A DNA stretch of 64,000 nt, from positions 62,001 to 126,000 of the forward strand of contig JAKFGP010000025.1 of the NCBI GenBank assembly GCA_021502835.1. Direction: 5' to 3'. This document shows positions 40,816-49,582 of this stretch, piece by piece (the stretch's first letter is position 1; each line of letters opens with the position of its first letter). The notes beneath the pieces were generated by a model. That model had not been told where the DNA came from, made no database searches, and saw only the letters and a list, made by a program, of their open reading frames with translations. The translations under genes were made by a program, and so were the position numbers. The stretch is from Streptomyces thinghirensis (lineage in GTDB: Bacteria; Actinomycetota; Actinomycetia; Streptomycetales; Streptomycetaceae).

Positions 40816-41982
40816 CTACGCCAGGAAGTCCCGCGCGATGCGCTCCGCGACCCGTTCCAGGATCGGCCCCGCCTCGGCGATGCACTTCGCCACGTCCGGC
40901 TCCACATCCGTCAGCGGATACGCCCGCCGGATCCCGGCCCGCCCCAGCGCCTCCGCCGGCAGGCGCCAGCCGCCCGCACACCGCGACGACCTCCTTGCCC
41001 GCCGCCCGCGCCGCCGCGCGGCGCGCACCGGGCCAGGGCCTTCCCGTGCAGGGTTTGCTCGTCCAGCGAGCCCTCCCCGTGATCACCAGGTCCGCCCGCT
41101 CCAGCGCCGGCGCGAAGCCGAGCACGTCCAGCATCACCTCGATGCCGGGCCGGAACCGCGCCCCGAGGAGCATTGCGCCGAACCCGATGCCGCCCGCCGC
41201 GCCCGCGCTCCGGCGGAGGCGGCGTACTCGGCCGCCCGCGCGCCCACGGTCGCCGTCTCCTCCAGCACCTTCACGAAGTGCGCGAGGGCCGCGTCCAGGG
41301 CAGCCACGTCCTCCGGAGAGGCCCCTTCTGCGGTCCGTAGACCGCCGGGGCGCCCTTCGGGCCGGTCAGCGGATTGTCGACGTCGCTCGCGAGCACCAGC
41401 TCGACGGCGGCGAGCCGCGGGTCCAGTTCGGACAGGTCGGCCGAGGCCAGGTCGGCGAGGCCGCCTCCGCCCGGCGCGACGGGCTCCCCATCACCGCGCA
41501 CGAACCGCGCGCCCAGCGCCGCCAGCATCCCGGCGCCGCCGTCGGTGGTCGCGCTGCCACCGACTCCGAACACGATCGTCCGCGCCCCCGCGTCCACGCG
41601 CGGCCCGCGCAGCTCACCCGAGCCGTGCGTGGACGCGGTCAGCGGCGCGAGGCCGTCGGCCGGCAGCAGCTGCAGGCCACTGGCCTCGGCCATCTCCACC
41701 ACCGCGGTGTCGCCGCGCAGCGCAGAACCGCGGCCGTCACCTGGTCGCCGAGGGGGCCGGCGACCCGCTACCTCCCGGCGCTCGAACCCGGCCGCGACCG
41801 CACGCGGCCACGGTGCCGTCGCCGCCGTCGGCCACGGGCAGCGCCTCGACGGCGAGGTCCGGCACGATGCGGCGCAGTCCGGCCGTCACCCGCTCGGCCA
41901 CCTCGACGGCCGTCAGCGACCCCCTGAACTTGTCCGCGGCGACGAGCACCCGGCGGGTCCCGTCCACTGCAGCGTCAGCCAC
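40816..41982 (-). CDS. Glycerate kinase (GarK/GlxK type)
   Basis: About 385 aa class-II glycerate 2-kinase. GTG 41982 behind GGGGAGAGCAA gives MADAAVDGTRRVLVAADKFR and GSLTAVEVAERVTAGLRRIV, then LPVADGGDGTVA; after frameshifts near 41800 and 41730, AVVEMAEASGLQLLPADGLA, TASTHGSGELRG, IVFGVGGSATTDGGAGMLAA (phosphate loop) and VELVLASDVDNPLTGPKGAP. Later frames give MLLGARFRPGIEVMLDVLGF and ADLVITG, and the end is AEAGPILERVAERIARDFLA. Phosphorylates glycerate produced, for example, from glyoxylate, so it can complement the glyoxylate-yielding pathway to the left, but it is not in that operon. Confidence 0.88.
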
Positions 41983-42128
41983 CTTGCTCTCCCCTTGCTC
42001 TTCGAGCCTTGCGCACGTCAAGGCAGTCGCGCCGCTGCGACCTTAACCGGAGGACGGCCGCGCCGTCATGCCCTGCCCGCACCCTGGAACGGCCGGGGAG
42101 TGGGTCGAGGGCTCGTTACGCTTTCGGG

Positions 42129-42622
42129 ATGACCACTCAGGACTACGCCACCTACATCGCCGGGCTCCCCCGCGTCCCTCGCCGGCGCCGCCGCCTTTCC
42201 GCGACGCCGAGGGGCGGGTGCTGCTCGTCAGCCCAACTACCGTGAAGGGTGGGCGCCTGCCCGGCGGGACCATCGGAGTCGGAGGACGGGGAGACCCGCG
42301 GCAGGGCGCGTGGCGGGAGACCGTCGAGGAGATCGGGCTGGACGTGCGGCTCGGCCGGCTGCTCGCGGTGGACTGGGTGAGCGGGCCGGGCCGTCCGCCG
42401 ATCGTTGGCGTACCTGTACGACGGTGGGATCCTGACCGAGGACGACCTCAAGGCGATCCGGTTGCAGGAGGAGGAGCTGCTGTCCTGGCGGCTGGTGCCG
42501 CGCGAGGAACTGGGCGATCACCTGCTCGGCACGCTGCGCGGCCGGGTACTGGCGGCACTGGACGTGCTGGCGGACGGGTCCAGGCGGCCGAGCTGGAGAA
42601 CGGCCTCCGGGTCGACCGATAA
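42129..42622 (+). CDS. Nudix hydrolase
   Basis: About 165 aa. ATG 42129 gives MTTQDYATYIAGLPRV; a frameshift near 42180 leads to AFFRDAEGRVLLVSPT. The Nudix box is GGTIGVGG followed, after a small frame change near 42285, by PRQGAWRETVEEIGLDVRLG (REx-EE). The C-terminal half has LLAVDWVSGPGRPPI, YDGGILTEDDLKAIRLQEEE and LLSWRLVPREELGDHLLGTL. Cleaves a nucleoside diphosphate linked to another group; substrate unknown. Divergent from the glycerate kinase and 38 bp upstream of the sirtuin gene, probably in one transcript. Confidence 0.85.
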
Positions 42623-42660
42623 CCGTTCGCCGGGCCACCCCGGCGTCCTACCTCGACCGC

Positions 42661-43408
42661 ATGACCAGCAAGCCCCTCGTCGCCATTCTGAGCGGCGCCG
42701 GCATCTCGACGGACTCAGGCATCCCCGACTACCGCGGGCCGAACGGGCTGTGGCGGCGCGATCCGGAGGCCGAGAAACTCGTCACGTACGAGTACTACAT
42801 GGGCGATCCGGAGATCCGGCGCCGCTCCTGGCGGATGCGGCGCGAGACCGGGGCGCTGCGGGCCCGGCCGAACGCGGCGCACCGGGCGGTGGCGGAGCTG
42901 GAGCGGTCCGGGGTGCCGGTCCGGGTGATCACGCAGAACGTGGACGGTCTGCACCAGCTCGCCGGGTTCTCCGCCCGCAAGGTCCTCGAGCTGCACGGCA
43001 CCGCGCGGAGTTGCGTGCACCGGCTGTCACGCCCGGATGCCGATGGAGGACGCGCTCCGCCCGGGTCGAGGCCGGCGAGGACGACCCGCCGTGTCTGGAG
43101 TGCGGCGGCATCCTGAAGCCGGCGACCGTGATGTTCGGCGAGCGGCCTGACCCGGTGGTGCTCGGCGAGGCGGCCGCCATCAGCAAGGCGTGCCAGGTGT
43201 TCGTCGCCGTCGGCAGCAGCCTCCAGGTGCAGCCCGGGCGGCCGGACTGGCCGGCGTGGCCGCCGACCACGGCGCCCGTCTGGTCGTCGTCAACGCCGAA
43301 CCGACCCCGTACGACGAGCTCGCCGACGAGGTCGTCCGGGAGCCGATCGGGACCGCCCTGCCCGAGACGCTGCGCGGGCTGGGGCGTCGGGAGGGACGGA
43401 GAAGGTGA
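42661..43408 (+). CDS. cobB: Sirtuin NAD-dependent protein deacylase
   Basis: About 248 aa. ATG 42661 gives MTSKPLVAILSGAGISTDSG and IPDYRGPNGLWRRDPEAEKL, the GAGxS NAD-binding motif; RVITQNVDGLHQLAGFSARK holds the TQNxD motif, VLELHGTARS the catalytic His; after frameshifts near 43020-43060 DPPCLECGGILKPATVMFGE holds the second zinc Cys pair (the first is damaged by the frameshift), then KACQVFVAVGSSLQVQP with GSS and, after another near 43240, LVVVNAEPTPYDELADE. As recalled, the S. coelicolor gene in this place is CobB2, which acts on lysine-acetylated acetyl-CoA synthetase. The stop overlaps the next GTG. Confidence 0.93.
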
Positions 43409-43756
43409 CTGAGCGGGTGGACGAGGAGGTCATTCCGATCCTGCGCGTGGCCGACGCCGCCGCGGCCGTGCGGTGGTACGCGCGGCTGGGCTTCGCCGCG
43501 CGGTGGGAGCACCGCTTCGAGCCGGCCTGCCGGCGTTCGTGGAGGTCGCGCGCGGACGGGTGCGGCTGTTCCTGTCGGAGCACACCGGGGACGCCCGGCC
43601 GGACACCCTGGTGTATCTAGCGGGTTGCCTACGTCGACGCGGTCGCCGCCGAGTTCGGCGTGCGGAAGTGAGGAGGCGCCCTGGGCGCGCGAGGTCGAGC
43701 TGCGCGACCCGGACGGCAACCGCCTCCGGGTCGGCACACCTCGGCACCCCGAGTGA
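43405..43756 (+). CDS. VOC / glyoxalase-like protein
   Basis: About 117 aa. GTG 43405 overlaps the sirtuin stop (GTGA). N-terminal MTERVDEEVIPILRVADAAA and AVRWYARLGFAARWEHRFEP, then after a frameshift near 43530 LPAFVEVARGRVRLFLSEHT and GDARPDTLVYL; after others near 43625 and 43665 REVELRDPDGNRLRVGTP. The arrangement resembles bleomycin-binding (Ble/Sh-type) VOC proteins: WYxRLGF, then FLSEH, then DPDGNRL. A resistance role is possible but unsupported. Stop overlaps the following methyltransferase start. Confidence 0.75.
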
Positions 43757-44226
43757 GTGAGGTGACCGGGTCCGTGGCAGGGGAGCTTTCGCCCCGTCTC
43801 GCCGAGATCGTGGACGCGCTGCCCCTGACGCCTGGGGCGCGGGTCCTGGAGATCGGCTGCGGGCCGGGTGCCGCCCGCGGGCGGTGGCGGCACGGCTGGT
43901 GTCCGGGCACGTTCTCGCCGTCGACCGTTCGGCGCGGGCGATCGCGTTGGCGGAGGCTGGCTCGGCCCGGGAGATCGCCTCGGGCCGTATGAGCGTGCGG
44001 TGCGTCGCGGCGGAGGACTTCCGTCCGGGAGCCCGGTGAGGGGCCCTTCGACCTGGTCTTCGCGGTTCGCGTCGGCGCCCTCGACGGCCGCCACCCGGAG
44101 GCGGGACGGCGCGCGCTGGAACGCGTCGCCGCCGCGCTGGCGCCAGGCGGCCGGCTGTTCGTGGACGGCGGCCGGCCTGCGGGAGATCCCTCTCTCCCCG
44201 GGACTCGCGGTGTTCGCGGCGACTAG
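43753..44226 (+). CDS. Small class I SAM-dependent methyltransferase
   Basis: About 157 aa, short for the fold. GTG 43753 overlaps the preceding stop (GTGA). MSEVTGSVAGELSPRLAEIV, then motif I ARVLEIGCGPGAA; after a frameshift near 43880 HVLAVDRSARAIALAEAGSA, MSVRCVAAEDF and, after another near 44030, PFDLVFAVRVGALDGRHPEA and RVAAALAPGGRLFVDGG (motifs IV and post-IV). It ends with TAG 44224-44226, overlapping the end of the convergent ogt gene. Substrate unknown; coupled to the sirtuin and VOC genes. Confidence 0.75.
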
Positions 44227-44729
44227 AAGAGGCGCCGAGCCCCGTTCGAAGTCCAGCAGGGGCGCTGCTTGCGTTCCAGGCCGCCGCCGTAGCCGGTGAG
44301 GCCGCCGCTCGCGCGCCGATGACGCGGTGGCAGGGGACGATGATGCCGATCGGGTTGCGGCCGTTGGCGAGGCCGACGGCGCGGGAGGCGGCCGGGTTGC
44401 CGAGGGAGTCGGCGAGTTCCCCGTAGGTGCGGGTCTCGCCGTACGGGATCTCTGGCGCAGTTGGTCCCAGACCGTGCGTTGGAACGGGGGTGCCGTTCAG
44501 GCGCAGGTCGAGGGTGAAGTCCTTCAGTTCGCCGGCGAAGTACGCCGTCGGTTGCTCCTCCGTCTCGGCGAACGGACCGTCGCGTCTGCGCCGCTCCGAG
44601 AAGGTCTCTTCGGCCGGGCGGTGGCGCTGGTCGGTCATGTAGAGGCTGCATTGTGACGCCGTCCTCGGCGACGAGCGTGAGAAGGCCGTACGGGCTGTCG
44701 ACGACGGTGTGCTGTTTCAGGGTTACCAC
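44224..44729 (-). CDS. ogt: Methylated-DNA-protein-cysteine S-methyltransferase
   Basis: About 168 aa suicide repair enzyme for O6-alkylguanine. GTG 44729 gives MVTLKQHTVVDSPYGLLTLV and AEDGV; after a frameshift near 44645 come ETEEQPTAYFAGELKDFTLD, then PYGETRTYGELADSLGNPAA with the DNA-binding helix-turn-helix, SRAVGLANGRNPIGIIVPCH with the acceptor cysteine in PCHR, and after one near 44310 GLTGYGGGLERKQ and the end LLDFERGSA. The start GTG overlaps the TAA of the Ada-AlkA gene (GTGGTAA), so both repair genes are cotranslated. Confidence 0.93.
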
Positions 44730-46221
44730 GGCGTTTCCTCACGGGCAGGAAGTTGATCGGGTGGCTGTCGGTGGCCCACAGGTACTGGACGGCGTACGCC
44801 CGCCAGGGCCGCCAGGCCGCCGCGCGGGCGGTGAGCGCCGCCGGTGTCGAGGGCAGACCCAGCTCCCCGGCGGCCCGGCGGATGCCCGAGGTCGGTGGGG
44901 GAGGAAGGCGTCGGGGTCGCCGAGGGCCGCATCGCGATGACGTCGGCGGCCCCAGGGCCGAAGCCGGGGAGGGCGAGGAGCCGGGCGCGGGTCTCGGCCC
45001 AGTCGCACTCGACGCCGAGGTTGAGCTGAGCCGTCGGCCAGGTGGGAGACGAGGGAGGTGAGGCGAGAAGGTCGTGCGGCGGGAGCGGGGCATCGCCAGG
45101 GTTTCGGGGTCCACCGCCGCCAGGGCCGCCGCCGATCGGGAACAGGTGGGTGAGGCCAGCCCTCGGGGTCGTCGACCGTGTCGCCGTGTGCCGTGACCAG
45201 GCGGGCGGCGTGGGTGGCGGGCGGCGGCGGTGGAGACCTGCTGGCCGAGCACGGCCCGTACGGCGAGCTCCGCCTCGTCGACCGTGCGCGGGACGCGTCG
45301 GCCGGAGTGCCTTGTCGACCAGCGGCGCGAGGCGGTCGCGTCGGCGCGCAGCTGGTCGTCGATGGCCGCCGGGTCGGCGTCCAGGTCGAGCAGGCGCCGG
45401 CAGCGGCTGATGGCGACGGTCAGGTCGCGCAGGTCGCTGAGGGTGAGGCGGCAGGCGATGTGGTCGGAGTTGGGAGTGAGAGCCACGACGCCGTGACCGT
45501 ACGGGAGGCGCAGGGTGCGCCGGTACGCGCCGTCCGCCACTCCTCACGCCGGGGTACGGCGGTGGCGGCGAGGTGGCCGAAGAGGTTGTCGGGATTGAGC
45601 GGGGTGCGGAACGGGAGGCGGAGGGAGAGGGCGCCGGGAGTGGTGGCGGCGAGGGGGTGCTTCGGGGCGCGGGTGCGCAGCTCGCTCGGGGAGAGCGCGT
45701 AGACCTCGCGGACCGTGTCGTTGAAGGCGCGGATGGAGGAGAAGCCGGCCGCGAAGGCGACCTCCGCCATCGGCAGCGGGGTCGTCTCGATGAGCAGCCG
45801 GGCGGTCTGGGCGAGATGGGCGCGGGCGAGCGCGAGCGGACCGGCGCCCAGGCTCGGCGAGGAGCCTGGCGTTCGCACCTGCCGGGTGCTGTAGCCGAGC
45901 CGGGCGGCGGAGAGCCGGGCACGCCCTCGCGGTCCACGACCCGTCGGCGATCAGCCGCATGGCGCGGGCCGTGAGATCGGCGCGCTGGTTCCACTCCGGT
46001 GAGCCGGGGCTGGTGTCCGGGCGGCAGCGTTTGCACGCCCGGAACCCGGCCTGCTGGCAGGCCGCCGCCCGGAGGAGGTCATGTTCTCGAGCCAGGCGGC
46101 ACCACCGGGCAGCTGGGCCGGCAGTAGATGCGGGTCGTCCGGGACGGCCGTGAAGAACCAGCCGTCGAAGCGCGTCCTTCGACCGGACGGCGCGCGCGCA
46201 GCGCTCGGTGTCGGTGTGCAT
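44723..46221 (-). CDS. Ada-AlkA fusion: phosphotriester-sensing regulator with 3-methyladenine DNA glycosylase
   Basis: About 495 aa. Residues 1-80 form the Ada N-domain: ARFDGWFFTAV, TTRIYCRPSCPVVPP and FRACKRCRPD, with the four zinc cysteines including the methyl acceptor. Next an AraC-type helix-turn-helix (RADLTARAMRLIADG, ETTPLPMAEVAFAAGFSSIR, AFNDTVREVYALSPSELR), then the AlkA domain: LSLRLPFRTPLNPDNLFGHL, GVVALTPNSDHIACRLTLSD, DEAELAVRAVLGQQVSTAAA, LNLGVECDWAETRARLLALP with the helix-hairpin-helix GFGPGAADVIAMR, and the end near YLWATDSHPINFLP. At least six frameshifts. Start ATG 46221 gives MHTDTERCARAVRSKD. Combines damage sensing, gene activation and base excision. Confidence 0.88.
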
Positions 46222-46337
46222 TCCGTCTGCATGCGTCCAGGATGGTCCACCTGCCGGCTCGGGGCTGGCGGAAATCCGACATGGACGTCGCGCTTCCTGG
46301 GCTCCGCCGGATCCCTTCGTCCGCCCGACCGCCCTGG

Positions 46338-48265
46338 TCACCCGGATCGCCATGCCGACTCGCGCAGCAGCCGCAGGCCGTTGAGACCGACCAGTACGGT
46401 CGAGCCCTCGTGTCCGGCGACGCCGAGCGGCAGCGGGAGGTCGTCCGATCAGGTCCCACAGGACGAGGACCGTGATGAACGTACCGGCGATGACCAGGTT
46501 CTGCAGCACCAGTCGGCGCGCGCGCCGGGACAAGCCGTACGACGGCGCGGTACGGCCGCCAGCTCGTCGCGCACCACGATCGCGTCGGCCGTCTCCAGGG
46601 CCAGGTCGGAGGCCGGGCGCGGCCCATGGCGACACCGGCGTGGGCGGCGGCGAGCGCGGGGGGCGTCGTTGACGCCGTCACCGACGAAGAGCACCTTGCG
46701 GCCGGCCCGCTCCAGTCCCCGTACGGCCTCGACCTTGCCCTCCGGCGGCAGGTCCGCTTGCGGACGTCGGTGATGCCGGTCGCGGTGGCCACGCGGGCCG
46801 CGGCGGGGCGTGTCGCCGGTGAGCAGGGGTGGCGGCGGTGCCGGTGAGGGCGCTGAGCGCGCGGCGGCGGCCGGGGCGGCGTCGGCGCGGAAGGCGGTCG
46901 GTGAGCAAGGGTGCCGACGGGGTGCCGTCGCGGGTGACCCGGACGGTGGTCTCGGCGCCCTCGGGCTGCTGAGCGCGGCCGACGATGCACCTCGTGGCCG
47001 TCGACGACGCCGGTGACGCCGAGCCCGGGAGTCGCGGTGTGAAGTTCCTCGGCGGGCGCGGTGCGCAAACCGCGTGCGCGGGCGGCGATGACGATCGCGC
47101 GGGCCAGCGTTCGCTTGGGTGCGCTCGGCGGCGGCGGCGAGCGCGAGAGGGCGTCCTCGTCGAGGCCGGAGCCGGGCAGCGGGCGTACGGCGGTCACCCG
47201 GGGGCCGCCCTCGGTGAGGGTGCCGGTCTCGTCGAGGGCGACGGCGTCGATCTCGCCGAGGCGCGTTCCATCGCGACCGCCGACTCCACCAGGACGCCGT
47301 GCCGGCCGGCGTTGGCCTGGCGGATTAGCAGGGGCGGCATCGTCGGGAGGACGACCGCGCAGGGCGAGGCGACGATCATGAAAGGTCATGGCGCGCAGCA
47401 GGGCGTCCGGAGGTCGGCGCCGAAGGCGAGCGGGTTACCGAAGGACCGCGAGGGTGGCGGCCACCCACGCCGACCGCGTAGCGCCTTTCGATCTTCTCGA
47501 TGGAACAGCTGCGTCGGCGCCTTGGTGCGGGACGCCTCCTCGACGAGGGTGACGATGCGGGCGATGACCGAGTCGGCGGGGTCGCGTTCGACGCGGACGC
47601 GCAGGGCGCCGGTGCCGTTGAGGGTGCCGGCGAAGACGTCGTCGCCGGGGCGCTTGAGGACGGGGGAGGACTCGCCGGTGATGGTGGCCTGGTCGACCTC
47701 GCCGGCGCCGTCGACGACCGAGCCGTCGGCGCCGATCCGCTCCCCGGCCGGACCAGGAGCAGGTCGCCGACGGCGAGGTCGGCGGTCGGGACGGTCTCCT
47801 CGCGGTCCCCTCGCACGCGGGTCGCGGTGGTGGGCGCGAGGTCGAGCAGGCCGCGCACGGAGGTCGGCGGTGCGGGCGGTGGCCAGGGCCTCCAGGGCGC
47901 CGGAGGTGGCGAAGATGACGATCAGCAGGGCGCCGTCGAGGACCTGCCCGATGGACGCGGCGCCGGAGTGCCGCGACGATCATCAGCAGGTCGACGTCCA
48001 GGGTCCTCTCGCGCAGCGCCCGCAGGCCCTCCCGCGCGGGCCCCCAGCCGCCGGCGGCACAGGCGACCGCGTAGAGCGGGCCGCGTACGACCAGGCGGGG
48101 GCGCCGCCGAGGTCGAGGGGAGCGCCAGCAGGGAACGCGACGAGGGGACGCCAGCGCCCAGCGGGCCTCGGGCAGGGCGAGGACGCGGGTTCGGCTGCGG
48201 GGCGCCCGGTGGACGGGCGCGGGGACCGGGGTGGGGGCAGGCGTGGTGGACACGCGGCACACCAT
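46338..48265 (-). CDS. P1B-4-type heavy-metal exporting ATPase
   Basis: About 640 aa. No CxxC metal-binding domain at the N-terminus. Order: two helices (RTLDVDLLMIVAALG), actuator loop near TITGESSPVL, the sixth-helix motif MIVASPCAVVLPTMPPLL (SPC rather than CPC), the phosphorylation loop AVALDETGTLTEGGPRVTAV, HPLARAIVIAARARGL, and KVLFVGDGVNDAPALAAAHA; the last helices carry GHEGSTVLVGLNGLRLL. SPC plus HEGST is the P1B-4 signature (CoaT/CtpD; Co, Zn or Fe export). The family's invariant DKTGT lysine reads glutamate here. Many frameshifts. ATG 48265; GTG 48253 is an alternative. Divergent from an ArsR gene that should control it. Confidence 0.85.
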
Positions 48266-48275
48266 ACAGGAACAG

Positions 48276-48300
48276 ATGAAGACTCATTCATGCGTTCATG
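48276..48300. promoter_or_regulatory. Candidate ArsR/SmtB operator in the divergent promoter
   Basis: ATGAA-N6-TTCAT at 48276-48291 is a perfect inverted repeat of the ArsR/SmtB operator type, and TTCATG occurs again at 48295-48300. It lies 11 bp before the ATPase ATG and 12-20 bp before the ArsR start, so binding would shut both genes. Confidence 0.6.
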
Positions 48301-48311
48301 TGGTGAGTAGG

Positions 48312-48685
48312 ATGAACCGTGTGGGTCACGGAGCCGCCACCACCGCGCAGGACGCCGCCGCACGCCTGCGTCTGGACGCGGACAACGTCGCCAAGGTCGC
48401 CACCACGCTCCAGGCCCTGTCCACTCCCTCCCCGGCTGCTGATCCTGGCCCGGCTGCGCGAAGGCCCGCTGCCCGCGACCGAGTTGGCGGCGGAGGTCGG
48501 CATGGAGCAGTCGGCCTGCTCGCACCAGCTGCGGCTGCTGCGCAATCTGGGCCTGGTGGTGGGCGAGCGGCGCGGCCGGTCGGTGGTGTACGCGCTGCAC
48601 GACGACCATGTGGCCGGACTGCTCGACCAGGCCGTGTACCACGTGGAGCACCTGCGGCTGGGGGATCAGCGACGCGGCGGAGTGA
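48312..48685 (+). CDS. ArsR/SmtB family metal-responsive repressor
   Basis: About 123 aa. ATG 48312 gives MNRVGHGAATTAQDAAARLR and NVAKVATTLQALSTPS; after a frameshift near 48432 RLLILARLREGPLPATELAA, the recognition helix MEQSACSHQLRLLRNLGLVV and the wing GERRGRSVVYALHDDHV. The last helix DDHVAGLLDQAVYHVEH fits the alpha-5 metal site D-x-H-x10-H-xx-H, as in SmtB, CzrA and NmtR. The extra C-terminal histidine ligand typical of NmtR is not seen (HVEHLRL), so Zn or Co sensing is favoured. It ends, after another frameshift, with TGA 48683-48685, overlapping the convergent DUF72 gene. Confidence 0.88.
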
Positions 48686-49582
48686 GCAGCCCGCGCATGG
48701 TCTCTCGGCGGCGCGTACGGCGGCGTCCGCGCAGCAGTTGTTGAACAGCACGATGCAGCTCGTCCGTCCGCCGGGCGGCGCGCCGCAACCGGGGCACCCA
48801 GGCGGCGAGTTCGGCGACGTCGTAGTCGTACCGGAAGCGGTCCTCCTGCTGCCCCTCCCCCAGGCCGCGCTGCGGCCGGTGGAACCAGTACGACGGCGAG
48901 GCCGGGACGGGTCACCGGGACGATGGGCGGCAGCGACGCGGGCATGCCCTGGGCCATGTCGGTGCCGACGGCCGACGCGCCCAGGCCGGACAGCAGCGCG
49001 TGGGTGGCGTCCGCCCGTCGCGGCTCCCCACCACCCCGGATGGCGGAACTCCACGGCGAGCGGCCAGCCCTCCGTGCGCAGGGCGCACGCTCGAGCGTCG
49101 CCTCGGCCGGGGCCCCCGGCGCGAGCCACGGCGGGGAACTGGAACAGCACGGTGCCGAGCCGCCCGGCCTTGCGCAGCGGTTCGACCGCCTCGGCGAAGC
49201 GCCCCCACACCTCGTCCAGCAGGCCCTCACTCGCCCGCCCGCGCCTCAGCGGGCCCGGGTCGGCTCCGCGCAGGTCCGCGGGCAGGGCCGCCGCGCGCGT
49301 GGGATGGCCGGTCAGCAGGGAGAACGCCTTGACGTCGAACCGGAAGCCCTCCGGCGTACGCTCCACCCACAGCTCGCTGTTGCGCCGGCTCGGCAACGCG
49401 TAGTACCCGGCGTCCACTTCGACGACGGGCAGCCGCGAGGCGTAGTGCCGCAGCCGCCCCTCGGCGTCCCGTCGCCCGCGCGGATACCAGCCGCTCCCGA
49501 GGAGTTGGCGGTCCGTCCAGGAACATGCTCCGACCAGTACGTCACCCATGGGAGCCCGGGTTGCCCCGGACTCCCCGTTCAT
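48666..49582 (-). CDS. DUF72 (YecE-like) protein
   Basis: About 300 aa TIM-barrel-like protein of unknown function. MNGESGATRAPMGDVLVGAC and SWTDRQLLGSGWYPRGRRDA, RLPVVEVDAGYYALPSRRNS, ELWVERTPEGFRFDVKAFSL, RKAGRLGTVLFQFPAVARAG, WPLAVEFRHPGWW, then across frameshifts (about 49030, 48870, 48790, 48700) VGTDMAQGMPASLPPIVPVT and HVLFNNCCADAAVRAAE. These VEVNxTFY-, FRHxSW- and FNNC-like motifs define the family. ATG 49582 overlaps the beta-galactosidase stop (ATGA), which favours it over ATG 49549. The coupling to a secreted glycosidase is unexplained. Confidence 0.85.
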
